The notes under the pieces were generated by a model. That model ran no database searches and was not told the DNA's origin. It saw nothing but the letters and a program-made list of their open reading frames with translations. From Calonectria ilicicola (taxonomy: Eukaryota; Ascomycota; Sordariomycetes; Hypocreales; Nectriaceae): a DNA stretch of 64,000 nt. Position 1 is the stretch's first letter; every line of letters starts with the position of its first letter. Location: NCBI GenBank assembly GCA_020809705.1, contig CP085833.1:2294001-2358000 (forward strand), written 5' to 3'. Below are positions 21,225 through 34,679 of this stretch, one piece after another. Position numbers and translations under genes: made by a program.

Positions 21225-23135
21225 ATCAAGCGAGTTCTCGTGACGCATATACACTGACTATTGACCAAGATATTAGATTGGGACCTAAAGTTGGATGAGT
21301 TGTATAACAGGTATCTCTAGAGGGCACAGACGGCCGTATTGGATTTGATTTGTGTTTGTTTTTCATTTATTCTTCTCATCTCACTATGTTAATATTCAAG
21401 ATACCTCATTATTATACTTGGCTTTGAGCTTTAGCAACTGGGGCCCACGCCTTGTTCAATGCAGCTTTCGCAATGATGAAAGTAGTGATGTTTTTTTTAC
21501 CAGGCCATTTTCTAGCCGGTTTCGAGTTCTCAAGTTCAGTCTAAATGCAGGATCTCATGATGTATTTATTGTATTTCTTTCGTGCGTCGGAAGTTCTTGT
21601 CAGGTCCCCGAGGCTAGTAATAGAGTGGTTGATCGTGGCCCGCTATCTATGATTGGAATGGAACATGCCGTGTGCAGGTTGCTTATGCGATGAGGCCCAG
21701 AAATTTGCGTACCAGCGCATTCACCAGGTCCCCAGGCGGCGGGGCTATGGGTGATTTAGTCAGCATTACGAGATTCTTGGGTTGAAACGAGATGTTGATA
21801 GCTCACAGCAAGTCTCCCAAATGCGGTCGAATTTGCTGGCTTATTTCAAGGACTTGGCACAGTGGGGTGGGTAGCTCGGTTCACGGAGAACTCCTGCTCT
21901 CGTTCCAACGAGCTGAACAACGAGAAGGCGGCTGGCGCAGTCAGACGGCTCCGCCGAGTTGCACGAAGGCAAATAGGAGTTCCCGAGAGTGGATTGGATG
22001 CTGACGACAGGAGCCTTTATATCCCATATTTGACACGAAATAGGGAATGCAGACAATTTTTGTACGACCGTTTTCCTTCCTTAATAGCCACAATTGCAAG
22101 CCAGAGGATGATAAAAAAAAAACGATAAAAAGCTTGCTGAGACTATTTCCAGGTATTCTCATCAAAGAAACTGTAAGGTGGTAAAGTTGTTTGGCGGCGA
22201 TACCCGTCGTACTGTGGGACCGTCTATGCAAATCCGGGCGGCTGATGGACTGCAAAACAATGCGCCTCATACCAGTCTGTGGATCCCTTTGTATGATCAT
22301 CGAGCTTCGTCATGTTGGTCGTAAGGTTCCGCTAGGCGCAGCCATGCACGATGTTACGAGGCCGGTTCTCGAACTGCCCAGCCACTTCGGTAACCAGTCT
22401 GCTAAAGTTACCGAACAGGTCGAGACATCGCCTGATCACTGCTGCATCTTTGGGGGTCTGGACTCTCTGCTGGTGACCTGTGTCTGTCGCGGAAGGCCGG
22501 GTCATCTGAAGTGTGAGAGAATATCGACAAATTCCTCTGGAAAGGCGCAATGGGCGATGGATCATGTTGAAGTGCGGCAGGTATCAAACGAAAGGATACT
22601 GCTCCATCGCATTCCTCATTTTTATGAGGATACTCGTTGATCAACGTTATATGTCATTTGCTCTATCTCCAGAAATGCAAAAACCAGGATGACATGTTCA
22701 TGAACCCTCCATCACTTTTGCCTGCCGAACATGGCGACTTGAGGTGGAATGGATTTACTCCGTAGTGGCGTTCACGCTGATTCCTCATTCATCCTTCTCA
22801 CTCCATCTGGTTAGGTTCATAGAAGGTTTTTTTAGCGAAGCGGGATGGGTCGACTTGCGAGTTACCACCGCTTATTCAAACTGTAAAACCAGTCCAGATT
22901 CAACTCTTTCCAGGCCGCCCTGACGGCGCCATGTTTACTTTCCTTTTTTTTCCCACTCATAACCTCAGGGTCACCGAGCCCATTTCTATACAGTTAATTG
23001 AACAGAAACCAAGGCGGCAAGCATATCAGTCTCGAATACGATCCCAGGCCAAGCCAAGTCAGCGGAACTGGGGAGGAGTGCTTCTTGTGGGAAACACAAC
23101 AGCTTCGGTTGCGTCGACCATCACAAACAAGAGCA
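21225..23135. other. Intergenic, reductase to rhodopsin-domain gene
   Basis: About 1.9 kb with no recognisable gene. Frames at 21792-22128 and 22191-22640 are open but show no motif, and frames on the opposite strand overlap them. The stretch may include leader sequence of the next gene; an in-frame ATG at 22998 extends that gene upstream but adds unconvincing sequence. Confidence 0.4.
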
Positions 23136-24368
23136 ATGAGCGGAAGCTCTCCGAGCCCAGTCACGGTATTGGTAAGTAAATAAAAACAAAGATGCCGACG
23201 CTTTCATCATTTCAGAGATCAGGAGTGCTAACAGTTTGACAACAGGCGCTGGGATGGTTTCTCAACTCCATCGCCACGATAGTAATCATCGCGCGGTCGT
23301 ATCTTCGCCTCGTAATACAGAGAAGGGGTTTCATGCTTAGCGACTACTTCATTTTGGCCGCGTGGGGTTCTTCAATCGCAACAAATGGCATGACTACTAA
23401 ACTGGCACAATTGGGTGCTTTCGGCAAGGGCGTCATGATGACACTCAAAGGCTACCACGGAAGCCCCAGCGATGTCGAGTCGGTAATCAAGGTTAGTAAA
23501 TAGCCAATTTGATGGTCCCAAATACGTATCGCTTCAAAGATTGGGAACTAAACCTCACCTGTTACCCTGTTAGCTGTTCATCATGTCACACCTACCGCTC
23601 TGGTCCACCTTCTATCTCTGCAAAGCAGCACTACTTGCGTCGTACATGCCAATGTTCCTGGAATTCATGAAGAAGCGAAGAGCCTTCATATGGGCTACAG
23701 CCATTTATAATGTGTTAGCCTATTTTATCAGCATGATTGTACTACTCTTGGTCTGTGAACCAGAAACCGATTGGTAAAGATTGCGCCTTTCACACCAGTG
23801 TGGAATTTTCAACTAATATACTCGAATCAGGAGCTTGAGCATCCCAGGCCAATCATGCACTTTCAATTACGGAGAAAGGATATTTATTGTCAGTTGGACG
23901 CTCCATTTCTTTGGGGACCTGCTTGGTAAGCTATGTATGTCCTCAGTGCTTCCAGAGCATGCCACTGACAACAATTCGAAGTGTTTATGCTGCCATGGCT
24001 TTTTATCCCTAGCATGAACCTTCAAAAATCTTCAATGAGATTTGGGGTCTACGGCACCTTCCTCTCAGGCGGCATTACCATCGTCACATGCATTATTCGG
24101 CTAGTGACGCTCGAGGTTTCGCAGGTTGGGAACAACGTAGCTTTGAGTTTGATGGGTAAGCTTTTTAAAAATCCCCGAAGTGTCATATCTGAAGTAGCAC
24201 GCTGACTCATCTGTTTTTTTTTTTTTTTATCTCACAGTGGTGTGGAATGTTATCGAATGCAACATCAGCGTCATCGTTGCTTGCCTTCCATCTCTACGCC
24301 CATACTTTCGAAGTAGAGATTCAACCATTCAAATATACGCGAGGAGTAGAATCAAAAGCCAAATATAA
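23136..24368 (+). CDS. Seven-TM fungal rhodopsin-domain membrane protein, six exons
   Basis: Inferred exons are 23136-23171, 23246-23491, 23574-23773, 23831-23925, 23982-24155 and 24238-24368, giving 293 residues. All five introns have GT...AG ends and the frame closes cleanly at a TAA. Seven hydrophobic segments are evident. Family marks include LSDYFILAAW after segment 1, CKAALLASY in segment 3, the loop Cys in GQSCTFNYGERIF and LPSLRPYFR after segment 7. This matches the fungal rhodopsin-domain/Pth11-related family of plasma-membrane proteins, some of which act in surface sensing; no specific ligand can be inferred. No CFEM domain is present at the N-terminus, and the tail is very short. 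The start at 23136 was preferred over the in-frame ATG at 22998. Confidence 0.82.
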
Positions 24369-25690
24369 CCCCGAGCAAGAGAAATAGAAGGCGAATGAGG
24401 GGTCTCGCAACTGTACTGTACATATCACTTTATAAACTAACCCCGCCCTAGACTTGTTTTTCCTTTGTATGATGAGACAGACTTTCGATGATGACTACTT
24501 ATAAAAATAGAAGGAAGGATTCTTTTTCTATCTAAATCGCACACCGACACTCTCTATTTTCTTTTCGAGGTTGATCAAGTATTAGCCTCACTGGTAACTG
24601 TGCCAGGAGTGAGAGGGCCAGCATCCTGGCTATTATAAAACAATCAGGCGTTTCACCTGACTGACTACTTTGAGTACTACTGTTGAAGATTTTGATCAGG
24701 CCTGCGGCACTTGTTTTTTTTTGGAGCTGGTCCTGAATGAAAGCAACATTGTGTGTAGACTGTATTAAAAAATATATTTGACTGAATATAAATAACATTG
24801 TGCACTAGTATTCGTGCCTCCCTTTTCCCCATTAGAAGTAAGTAACGTGAAGAGAAAAAGAACCCGCTTATTCTCTCATGCATTCCCAATCCAGAATCGC
24901 TGCCCGAAAATCCCGCCAATTTAGTTAGCCATGTACTCGTGGTACACGCCAAACGTGACGTGACGCTGGAAGTGGTGTGGCACGCTCATGACATCATCTC
25001 CACTTTAACAGCTCAAGCTTTCCAGCTGGGTAAAAAAGAATCCTTGTCGAGTCATATGATTGGTTATAGATTCATTAAATGACATGCAGGTAGACACGAA
25101 AAAGTCGCGAAGCACGCGCCCATTTCACGAACGGGCGCGTAAATTAACCTCACACGCGTCTCTCCCAGACTCCGCTCTCCACCTTCACCCTACAAATGCC
25201 AAAGTCAAAAGCGACAAAGGAAATGGTGTGAGTGCAACAAGCCCATCTGCCCACCAAAGAAAAGCGATTCGCGATCCATACCAGGTATTGGCGCATACCA
25301 ATCGTAGTTCGAAAAGAATTCATTCATGAACACCTACAAACTTGGCCCTAGTCGTAGCTATTGCCATGCAGGTTTCCATCAGTCTCGTGTGTAACAAGGA
25401 GATGTAACGATATATCTCCCTCGTGGTCGGAAATTTGGCCACGCCGTTCCCTCATGGTACTCCCAAAGGTGACCATTGACGCCGAGTGGTCTATTCAACG
25501 CCGCCAAAATAACAAATCAAATCAAAAGCCTGTACATCCAGTGGACCGTAAGAATCCAAGCCAATAAAAGTGTTGACAATAAAACATGCGTGCGCGCGTG
25601 CTGCAATATGTGCTGTCATGGTATCATGTACACAAGGAAACGAAATTGTGCGGCCGTCCTGCTGACCGAATTTGGAAGGGTGAGTAGAAA
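24369..25690. other. Intergenic, convergent 3' regions
   Basis: The space between the rhodopsin-domain gene and the Whi5/Nrm1-type gene on the minus strand. The left part is AT-rich. Nothing coding could be supported. Confidence 0.45.
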
Positions 25691-26885
25691 TTATGCCAGT
25701 GGCTCATCAAAAGTAAGCCGTCGTCGGGCCACACTCATCGGAGTACGTGTTCCAGGAATAGCCACTGGGGTCTTCCAAGGCTTTTGAGCTGGGCTGGGAG
25801 TGATATTGACGAAGTCTGCAAAATCAAAACCCTGACCAGGCGTCGTGGGAAAGAGGTTTCCACCACCCGGGGTCATCATCATCGACGACGGCAAGTCCAG
25901 CTTGCTATTCTTTTGAGGGGGCGTTGAGGGGGGATCCATACGGGTCTTTGTTGAACGGACAGCAGGTGATGGTGAAGCTGCAAGATAGAGAAGGAGATCA
26001 GCACCCTCTTCTCCTGTCTTGCCACCATTTGCGCCAGCTTCCACATTGTCCTTGCTTCGTTTGTTACCGAGCGTGCGGGTGCGCATTGGCGGTGTACGAG
26101 GAGGCGAAGACTGCACATGGTTTACGTTGAATGAATGGATAGGCAAAAGATCATCGTCGTCATCTGATGGAGCAGCGAAGTTGGGCGAGGTGAGGCCATG
26201 CATGAGGCGCTGTTGGAAAAATGATACGTCCGGTCCGCCCGAGGTAGTAAAATGCTGCTGGCGACGAGGCTTGATTGGAGACGAATTGGCAAGTTGATGG
26301 CTGTCTTTCCAAGAGGCAATACCATTAAAAGATTTGTGTGCGGTTGGGGAGCCACGGAATCGCTTGCTGGGGCTCGATGAGATGTTTTCGAATGAGGCAA
26401 AGTAGGTGCGCTTGCGGTGGCCGGTGCTCCCGTTGCTGGAGCCGACGGCATCTGAAAACAGGGGCGCCTTGAGGGGCGAGCTCATCAGAGTGCGAGAAGG
26501 GTAGGGGAGGTCAGAAGCAGAAGACGAGGAATCTGAGAGGACGTCCCCTTCTGCAAGGCGCTTTCGTCGGATCTCTTCTTCGAGTTTAGGTTCGATTGTG
26601 TCGAGTGTGAGGTCTTCCCAACCATGCTTCGTCTTGAACTGGGCGAGGGCGAGACGGTTCTGCAGGCGTCGAGCAATCTGCAAATAGCAAAGAAAAATCG
26701 TATTAGCATTATTTTCTCTTTTTTTTCCCTCATTGTCGGTGCAGCAGTCGAGGCTGTTGATGACGTTGTAGGGCGAGGTGGTGAGGGAGGCTGGTGAATA
26801 TCCCTGAACTTACCTTGCTCACTTCTGCACGCTTGAGGACGCAGTCGACCACATCCTCGGGTTGCTTCTTCCACGGCGACGGCAT
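25691..26885 (-). CDS. Whi5/Nrm1-type G1/S transcriptional repressor, two exons
   Basis: Inferred CDS is complement(25691-26677, 26814-26885), 352 residues. Exon 1 encodes MPSPWKKQPEDVVDCVLK and joins in phase to IARRLQNRLALAQFKTKHGW. That segment, continuing with DLTLDTIEP (residues of about 25-55), is the conserved GTB-type motif by which Whi5 and Nrm1 bind SBF/MBF transcription complexes. Near residue 255 is ADLLLYLAASPSPA, another conserved block of these repressors, and the C-terminus has GFDFADFVNITPSPA. Many Ser/Thr-Pro sites suit control by cyclin-dependent kinase. Whether it acts as Whi5 or Nrm1 cannot be told from sequence. The 136-bp intron holds a purine-rich tract on this strand's complement. 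Confidence 0.85.
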
Positions 26886-29800
26886 GGCCTCGTGATTGTG
26901 CAAGCTTCAATATCGGGCTTTTTCTTTTAGAGTTGCTTTTTTTTCTTCCTTTGCAGTCGTCGATTGCGGTGGGCGATTGTTTCGGTGAGAGTGATGACGG
27001 TCGGATGGAGGTGGTGTGTGAAGGTTTGTGCAGGTCGAACGCCGTGACTAAAGTGGGAAGGAGAGTTGAGTGGGCGACCGAGCTGGAGCTGGGAGGGGGG
27101 TGGTCACGGCCAAGTGTAAGCGGCAAGGGATGGAACGTCGGGGGGCGTAAGTGTTAGAGAGCCTGGCTGATGGGCTTTTGACTTGGGCGAGTAAATGAAT
27201 GGCTATTCTTCCTCAGACTGGAGACAAAGAGAGGCACCGAAAAGGCGGAGGAAGAAAATGGCGGCGATAGTGCAATGCGCCGATGGTTGCTGTGGTTGTT
27301 GAGTGAACGGGAGTGAAGGAGTGTGCGTGGTGTGCAAAGTGAACAGAGTGGGTTTTTTTTCTCAATTTTCTTTTTTATTTCTGCTCCCGGGGGACCGCAG
27401 TACCCAGAGCCTTGGTCAAGTTTGTAAATTGACTGGCTGCCAGAGTGCTCCCGCCCCAGAGCGCCACAGCGAAATTGGTCGCATTCCTCTGGAAACGGGC
27501 CACTTTCCCCCCAGATTAAAAGTGAGCACACTGGCCATGCGTAGCAAGCTCCCCTAGTCGTGACACCACCGGTCACTGCCCACTCATGCACGCACTTTGG
27601 ACAGGCAACACAATGCACAGGGTCCAAGCATCCAACGAGCATTGCAGAAAAGCTCAGGGGCGCTGTCCGCCACCAACCATCAGCGCCGCTTCACTCCAGG
27701 GAGGCCACGTTCTCGCATCTTCAGGCTGACGTCCCATCCTCAGGGCCTATGAACGAGTGCTGCTGCTGCTGCTCAGTCAACCAGGGGCAGGCTTCCAGGC
27801 CGCTAGAACCTCCCGAGAGCGAGATAATCGTCTTGACTCACAGGGCTAAAGTACCCGAAGACAAGCATCTGAACCACTAATTTCCAATTTTGCACAGGCC
27901 GAGCACCTCCGAGAGTCAGGGACGGGGCTTTGTTCGTTGGCCCAGCGCCGAGCCGAGTCTCGTTCAGCCCTCGGGCTTGCCTTGTTCATTGTTCCTTTGT
28001 TGGTTAGCTGATCATGGGCTTGAATGGGCTGAATGGGCCCCGAGCCAGATCCAATCGCTTTGCTCAAGATCGATCGACCCAGTCTCCTGTCGCCATCGAA
28101 TATTCCCCAGAACGGTAATTCAGCTCTCCCTATTGGTGATGATCGTTCTAGTCTGTTCCTATCTTGATCGAAGAGATGCGCTGGCGTCATCCATCACCCA
28201 CATATTCCTATCCGCCGTCAGTACATTATTTTCGTGATTATCGTCGCTGCAATTGGATTCGACCATCTGTCAAGCTCCTCCTGTGTAGTTTTCTGCATGC
28301 CTTCATTCATCTTCCATTATTGATCTCCAGCCCTAATTTGCCCCATCGTCAATTTTTAAAATCCACTCATGCAAGTGCCCACCCCCTTTTTTGCGCTCTG
28401 CTCCCTCTGAGCACTCAGGTCGCCGTCGTCGGTCACAATCGGTATCAGAGAATCATCTTGAACACCAAAAACACGATCATGATTGACAACCTCCTTACAG
28501 ACAGAGCTTTGACGCCCCCTCTGAAGCATCAATCAAACCATCAATTGGGCAAGCTAGGTCTCAGTGCCAGCCATGCCTAAAGGGGCTAAAGAGACTTCCA
28601 GACTCAGCTAGCCCACCAGAAGTAGGCTTGCAATCAAAATGAGTAACTTTTTTTTTTCAGCCGCGCTATTGGCTTCTGTCATCACGCATCGCTCGCTATA
28701 AATAGCTTCTGCGTGGTAAATCGTCTCTCAGTGTGCTCAAACTGAAAACAAAAAAAAAAATGCTGTGAGTCCCTCGAATTGTTTTAGGGATTGGATATCA
28801 GGAAAATCAGTATATGCAAGTCACCGAGACTTTTTTTTCTTCTTATCCGGCTGGATACCTGCAAAACGGGCGCTACGATGTCACACAGCGATTACGGATC
28901 AGCACTGCTGGCGCACTCCGCGCACTCCGCCAAAGCGCCTTGCCAAGATCTGAGAATAGCGCGAACCGCTTGAGCAATGCCTTCTTACAGCCACTACTGC
29001 TTGGAGTCAGGAGAAAGGCAAGGAAGTGGGTTTAGCAGATGGAAAAATTCGTTGCAGGGAAGAGGCTAGGGCATTGCCGCTGAGAAGAGGAAGATCGCCC
29101 ACCAACCCGGGGAATACAAACAAGGAAAAGCTCGTGTTAACCTTGCTTGCAAAGTCATGTTGGGCGCCCGATGACGACTCCTCACCTTACAGTACCATAA
29201 AGTCCTTTCAAAAGTAACACCCCTGGCCTATAACATCGGGCTGTGGTCTTTACACCCGTTAGGGTTTCAATATCAAGATGCCGGGGTGATGATAAGAGGG
29301 AAGTATTGGGACTCACTGCCAACAGTTATGATATCAAAAAAAGAACAGATGCACGTAGTATTGGTTGATGGACACCCGCCAATGCAGAGTAAAAGTAGTC
29401 GAGGGCAGTTAATGAGGTGCTCACAGATTTGACTCGCCCTCATGCGATCACCCACGGGAAGTGGGTTTGTCAGCATGGGGACACAGACCTGAAGTGGAGC
29501 AACAAGGAAGTATCCCGATGATAACATGTAACAGGTGAGTAACAAAAGAAGACAAAGCAATAAAACAAAATGGCTCTCATAATTCAACCCTTTTTTGGGT
29601 TTGTTTATGGCGATGCAGAAAACGCAAGAAACACCAAACACACCTTCTCAGCAAATCAAAGGGGGCGGCGGCCAAAGCCCTTTAGTTTACCCGCACTTCA
29701 CCTTAACACGTACGGCTCTCCCAAAAGGGAATCTCGGACTGTCGACATCGCAGTCGTCGTCAGCCCGTCATCATCAATCCGGATATCCATGTCACCCCCC

Positions 29801-32037
29801 AAGAATGATCCATACAGCATGCAGCTGGCATAATTACCGCCAGAGGGAAAGTACAAAATTGGCTTAGGAATAAGTTCTCCGCCCTCCACAAAATTTTCCC
29901 TCGCCGTACTGCGACATACGTGTCCCTCCTCGGCAGCACGCACATGAGCACAAGGTGCTCGTATTAGGCGCCGCTGAGGCTATAGTGCTGGCAGTGTGCC
30001 GTTGTTTCCCTTGAGCTGAAGCTCCCCCATCCACTAGCAATGCCGTCCGTTGCAAGCCGGCCGCCACTGCGCCAGCCCGCCGGCTTCTAGACTTTGCGGC
30101 GGTGCTGAGATAGAGGGGGGGCCACGAACAACTATTGATGGTGGTGCGGGCCGAGCGGATGGGGAGATGCGTAGTTATGTACTGTACTTGCCAAGGGGAA
30201 TGGTAGCAATCAATTGCAACCAGACGCGAGGTTTGGCACTGAGGCCGCTCACATTGGCTACCTTTCGTCTGATCCAGTGGGAGAGTGTGTTTGCGACTTG
30301 GTCTTTGCTTTGAGACCAGGGGGATGATTGGAAAATTTAGTGCAACAGACTGGTCGAATACCAGAATGACGTCTCTCCGAAGACCTCCTCACTCGCGACA
30401 GCAATCCGTCTGAAATAAAGCAGCGGGTATATTTCTGAAACGAGAGCGACGATCTCAACGGGCGCCGACCATCCAATGCCGAGCCGCGCTTGTTGCTCCC
30501 CACCGATTACACCAAACAACAGGATCCTCGCCTTGGAACTTGCCTCTGCCTCTCCTTGTGCTCAGGTAGCAAACATGTAGATGGGAAATTATCCTGTCTC
30601 TTGTGTATGGCTCCAGCGCAATTTCGCTCGAGGCCCCTCCCAGCAGCCAAAGGCGACGTCATCAATTGATAACCACTCCAAGTCAAGATACAAACCACAA
30701 ATCATTTTCTCACACCCAAACATCCCCCATCCGCAAATCCACCGACAGGTTGGGCCAAGGTTGCTCCGGCCATGGATGATCCATCCGCCACACAAACCCC
30801 GCTGGTGGATTCGGGCGTTTAGGAGCTATTGCTTGGTAGTAGCTACTGATAGGACGGATGATGGCGGAATCGTGGATTGATAAATAGTTCTGCACGGCTC
30901 TCCACTTCAACCGGGTACATGCTCCCCATCCAACCATCATGACTGGGCAAGCTCCGTGCGTAGCTGGTAGCTGAAGTAGGTAGTGTATCATGTCACAGAC
31001 CAAGAAGCGAGTTGAGATGACGGCTCGACGCATCTCACACGGTGCCGTGCATTCCAAGTATGCCCCCAACTCTAGGGCCGCCGGCCTAGGAGTCATGGAG
31101 TAAAATTGTTTACACTCCAGATGGAATAACAAACGGGCTTGAAATGCACCTCCAACAGCAGTGATTCACAGTCCAGGTGAACAAGCATGGCAGTTGCATC
31201 ATGGTTCTGCTGGATCGCCAACATTAATTACGCAGTACCGGACGGCTCTCCACACTAGATAGCCTGCTGAAGCGCTACTGGTAGCGGGTATACACATCAT
31301 GCCAAGTATGTACAGTACATGCGCCTTCGACATCCCAGCAGAACCCCAGCATCAAGGCCCCATACTTTGGCCCATTCTAACCCTCGTCGTCGTGTTGTTC
31401 TGCAGCAGCTTGCTTGTCGTCCACCATCCATCCCATCATCCGTCATCCACATCAAGTCCAGGGGAGAGAGACAGGCTGCTGCCACTCCAATCTTACCAAA
31501 CTGATCGCGGGGGGTTGGCTTTTTTTCCTTTAGCAACTTTCCCTTGTCGCCTACTACCTCTCTCTACCCCCCTCCTTTTTGCCTCTCGTTCTTGTTTCCC
31601 TATTTCCTTTTCCTTTTCCTCTTCCTTTTCTTTTTCCTGTTCCCATGTCCGCAGGCGCAACGTGATACTCACGTCTCAACTGCCACTTGGCGATCCACAG
31701 TCCATCGCTCGCTTCCCTCACACCACCCCCCAAGGCGACATTAGCACACACCCCCGTTCGCAGCAAAAAAAGTGCAACCAGACGAAGAGCCCGAGTACTC
31801 CTGAATGTGCACCGGGCACATTCGCGACAACATTGCTTGCCGGATCATCACAAGCCCCAAATAGGTTTCTGTTTCGTTTTAATTCTTCCAAACGCAGCTT
31901 TTCCTCCTCCGCGACAAACATTGTGTCTCGTCTCTCACTCAACACACCTTCCCTCCCTTACATCACACCCAATCGAACCGCCTGCTGTAGGTCACCTCAT
32001 CCATCCAACGAGGGCAACTTCATAATCGCGGGCGGTC
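26886..32037. other. Gene-free stretch of about 5.2 kb between divergent genes
   Basis: No supportable protein gene. The left end is the leader of the Whi5/Nrm1-type gene, and the right 700 bases are the pyrimidine-rich leader of the metallopeptidase gene. Around 28697 there is a TATAAATA followed by an A-rich tract, an ATG at 28760 and a GTGAGT donor, which may mark an unrecognised transcript. Other open frames are low complexity and overlap on both strands. Confidence 0.4.
28697..28704 (+). promoter_or_regulatory. Orphan TATA box
   Basis: TATAAATA with no recognised gene downstream. An A-run and the sequence ATGCTGTGAGTCC follow within about 65 bp, so an ATG lies directly against a consensus 5' splice site. 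It may start a non-coding or very short spliced transcript. Confidence 0.25.
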
Positions 32038-34679
32038 ATGGCTCCCTCCTTATTCAAGCTCAAGGATTTGCGCCGGCGGTCCAAGGCGAGCTTCCGTACC
32101 GATCACTCCAACGACACTGCTAGCGATGGCGCTGTTAGCCAGGGTACGACACCATCGACGGGTTCTGTTACGCCGCCTTCGATCAACCACCACTCGGATC
32201 CGGCACTGAATCTCCAGGTCAAGGAACAACAGCAGCAACAACAACATAGTCGCCAGTCGTCGCCTCAGCGTCAGGCATCACAAAATCTCCAAATGCGGCC
32301 AACCCTTTCCACAAGCTCTTCCCGACATAGCGTATCAGGCATGTCCGGTTTGGGAGCCCCCTCCATCAACGGAAAACAGAATTTGCCAGTGTCGCCATAC
32401 GCCCCCAGAATATCCAATCTCTCGGAAAACGCATGGGTGAGTCGTTTACTTACTTTTTGCGGCACTCTCGCCATCAATTGGTTGCCCTCTGCACCCTAAT
32501 GCACCTTGCCATCGTGGAGGGGCATGAGGGTGACACAGTTGCTACTGTCAATTCTTGGCGCCAGCAACATCATTCATAAATGCTAAGAGTACGGCGGTGT
32601 GCTAATTGCCTCTAGGTCTACCAAAAGGTGCTCATTGTCAGTGGAACAATTGGCGACCCCGCCCAGCAATCTATTGATGGAACTGTGACCGTCTGTAGAC
32701 ATGACGACAATTTCCCCCCAATCAGCTGGCCTGTCTGCAGCTCCCACTTCAAGGCACTCGTGTACCTTCAGCCGGGTCCCAATAAGCTGCGCTTCGAGTT
32801 TTCCAGCCCCAAGCTAGCCAACAGCGGCAGCTCAAACCCCATTCATACCTCGTATGTCACTGTGCACATGCTTCCCGCTAACAACGCCCCGCCATTGCAG
32901 CTTGCAATTATCCTCGGCAAGGATTCCCCAGGAACATTCGATGCTACGCCCGCCCGCGCCGAAAGGGAAGGCAATGGACTTGAAACGGCTGTGAGAAAAT
33001 TCAGAATGGCCGCGTACCTATGGCAGGCCTTTACTTCGGAGCAAATGCGACGTCACAAGCTTGGACGGAGAACCTTCCGGTTTGAGGAAGAGTGGACATC
33101 GGGGACAATTAATTATCGTGATCTCGACAATGGCACCATGCGATCGGAGGCCAGGATCCATATTATCCGCTGCGACAAGACGGTCGCTGAACTTCGAGAT
33201 TTGAACAAGGCCCAACAATACGAAAAGGCCACCGAAAAGGACGCTCTCTTTGGAATCGCTGCCACCGCGGTGAAGAAGCATTTTAATCCACTACCAGGTC
33301 AAAAACTCTACGTATCTGCGCTTCTCCTGGACGCCCATTGGGATACGACTGCCAAGACGGTCACGGGCCATGCTGCCCTGGGAGGTGGCGACGGTGATCT
33401 GCAGCTTGCCATCTTCGGGTCGCATTGTCTACAGAGCTACCCAACCAGTTTTGAAGAAGTCGTACCCGCCTTCACAGATTGCACCCCGACAGACACTAAT
33501 TACGTGGCCAACGATTGCAATGAGGCTGGAAGTTCATGGGAGGCTGCCAACATTGGCATTGGTGCTCACTTACACGAAACAGGCCATCTTTTTGGATGTC
33601 CCCACCAGGAAACCGGCATAATGCTGCGCGACTACGTAGTGCTAAATCGTAGCTTTGTCACACGTGAGGCCTATTCGACGAGGACCAAGTCCAAGGGAGG
33701 CATCGCTCTGCAGGGAGATGAATGTGGTTGGCATCGGCTCGACTGTCTGCGATTCCGAGCTCATCCGGCTTTCCGGCTTCCCAATGACCCTCCGATGAAC
33801 CCCGATACCAGCGTTCAGGCATTCCCGGTTGAAGGTGGAAATGTTTTGGTGATGGCAGCAACAGGTATCTCTTTTGTGGAAATCTTTGCCGAGGGCGACG
33901 ACGTTTGTCACTCATGGATAGAATACCAATCCGACCAAGGACCGCCACCCCGACAAATCACACTCAATGAGCAGGATCTGCGCGCTAGGGTGGTCGACGG
34001 CAAGAAGAAAAGTCGCATTAATGTCTCTATCAAGTCCCACGGTGGTGGATCGATGGACATTGAAGATTTCAAAGCGTTTGCGTCAAAACAATCATCAGTC
34101 AAGTTGCCTAATGGGAAAATGGCATTCCGCTGCAAAATGCTGGGGAGCTCCAAAATGGATGGTAGCGAGCCTGTCGAATCTGTCTTTTGCAGTTCCGGGA
34201 AATCGGAGCGGATTCTTTCGAGAGTTGTGGTATATCACGGATCTGCCGTGGATGGACTGGAGTTTATGTATGATGATGACTCGGCGCAACTGTTTGGTAA
34301 ACGAGGCGGTGGTGACAAGGGCGGTGACGTTTTTGAACTCGGTAAGCCCTTTATGTTCATGTTGACGAGCGAAGGTAGAAGACTAACAGATGCCTCGCAG
34401 ATGTTCGCCGTGGAGAGTATATTAGCGGTTTTCTTGTGCGATCAGGGTTCTGGATTGATGGAGTGCAAATTTTGACTAGCCTGGGTCGTAAATCACCCAT
34501 GTTTGGAAACCCGCATGGCGGCGAAGCGTACGTTATCAAGTCTTGTTCAAACACTTTTGAAGACGTTCTAACAGAAAGGTAGACACAGTTTGATACCCCC
34601 CCGAGGATACACGATTTGTGGTGTGTCCGGATCGTGTGGTCCCTGGCTTGACGGGTTCTCAGTTCTCATCTCACGATGA
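32038..34679 (+). CDS. Putative metzincin-like metallopeptidase with jacalin-like C-terminus, four exons
   Basis: Inferred exons are 32038-32436, 32616-34341, 34401-34527 and 34583-34679, giving 782 residues. Residues 1-133 are Ser/Gln-rich and probably disordered. The central region resembles the fungal putative peptidase family of yeast YIL108W and carries the zinc motif HETGHLFGCPH at residues 453-463, i.e. HExxHxxGxxH, with all three His and the Glu present. The C-terminal part from about residue 640 has jacalin-type lectin text: RVVVYHGSAVDGLEF, ISGFLVRSGFWIDGVQ and, after the last splice, CGVSGSCGPWLDGF. The last intron was chosen because it restores EAHSLIPPRGY; read through, exon 3 would stop early at a TAG near 34580. 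No signal peptide is visible, so it is probably intracellular. Substrate unknown. Confidence 0.85.

Noticed and set aside
31299..32123. 274-codon plus-strand frame overlapping the metallopeptidase start
   Set aside because: It is in another frame, low complexity, and ends inside exon 1 of a well-supported gene.
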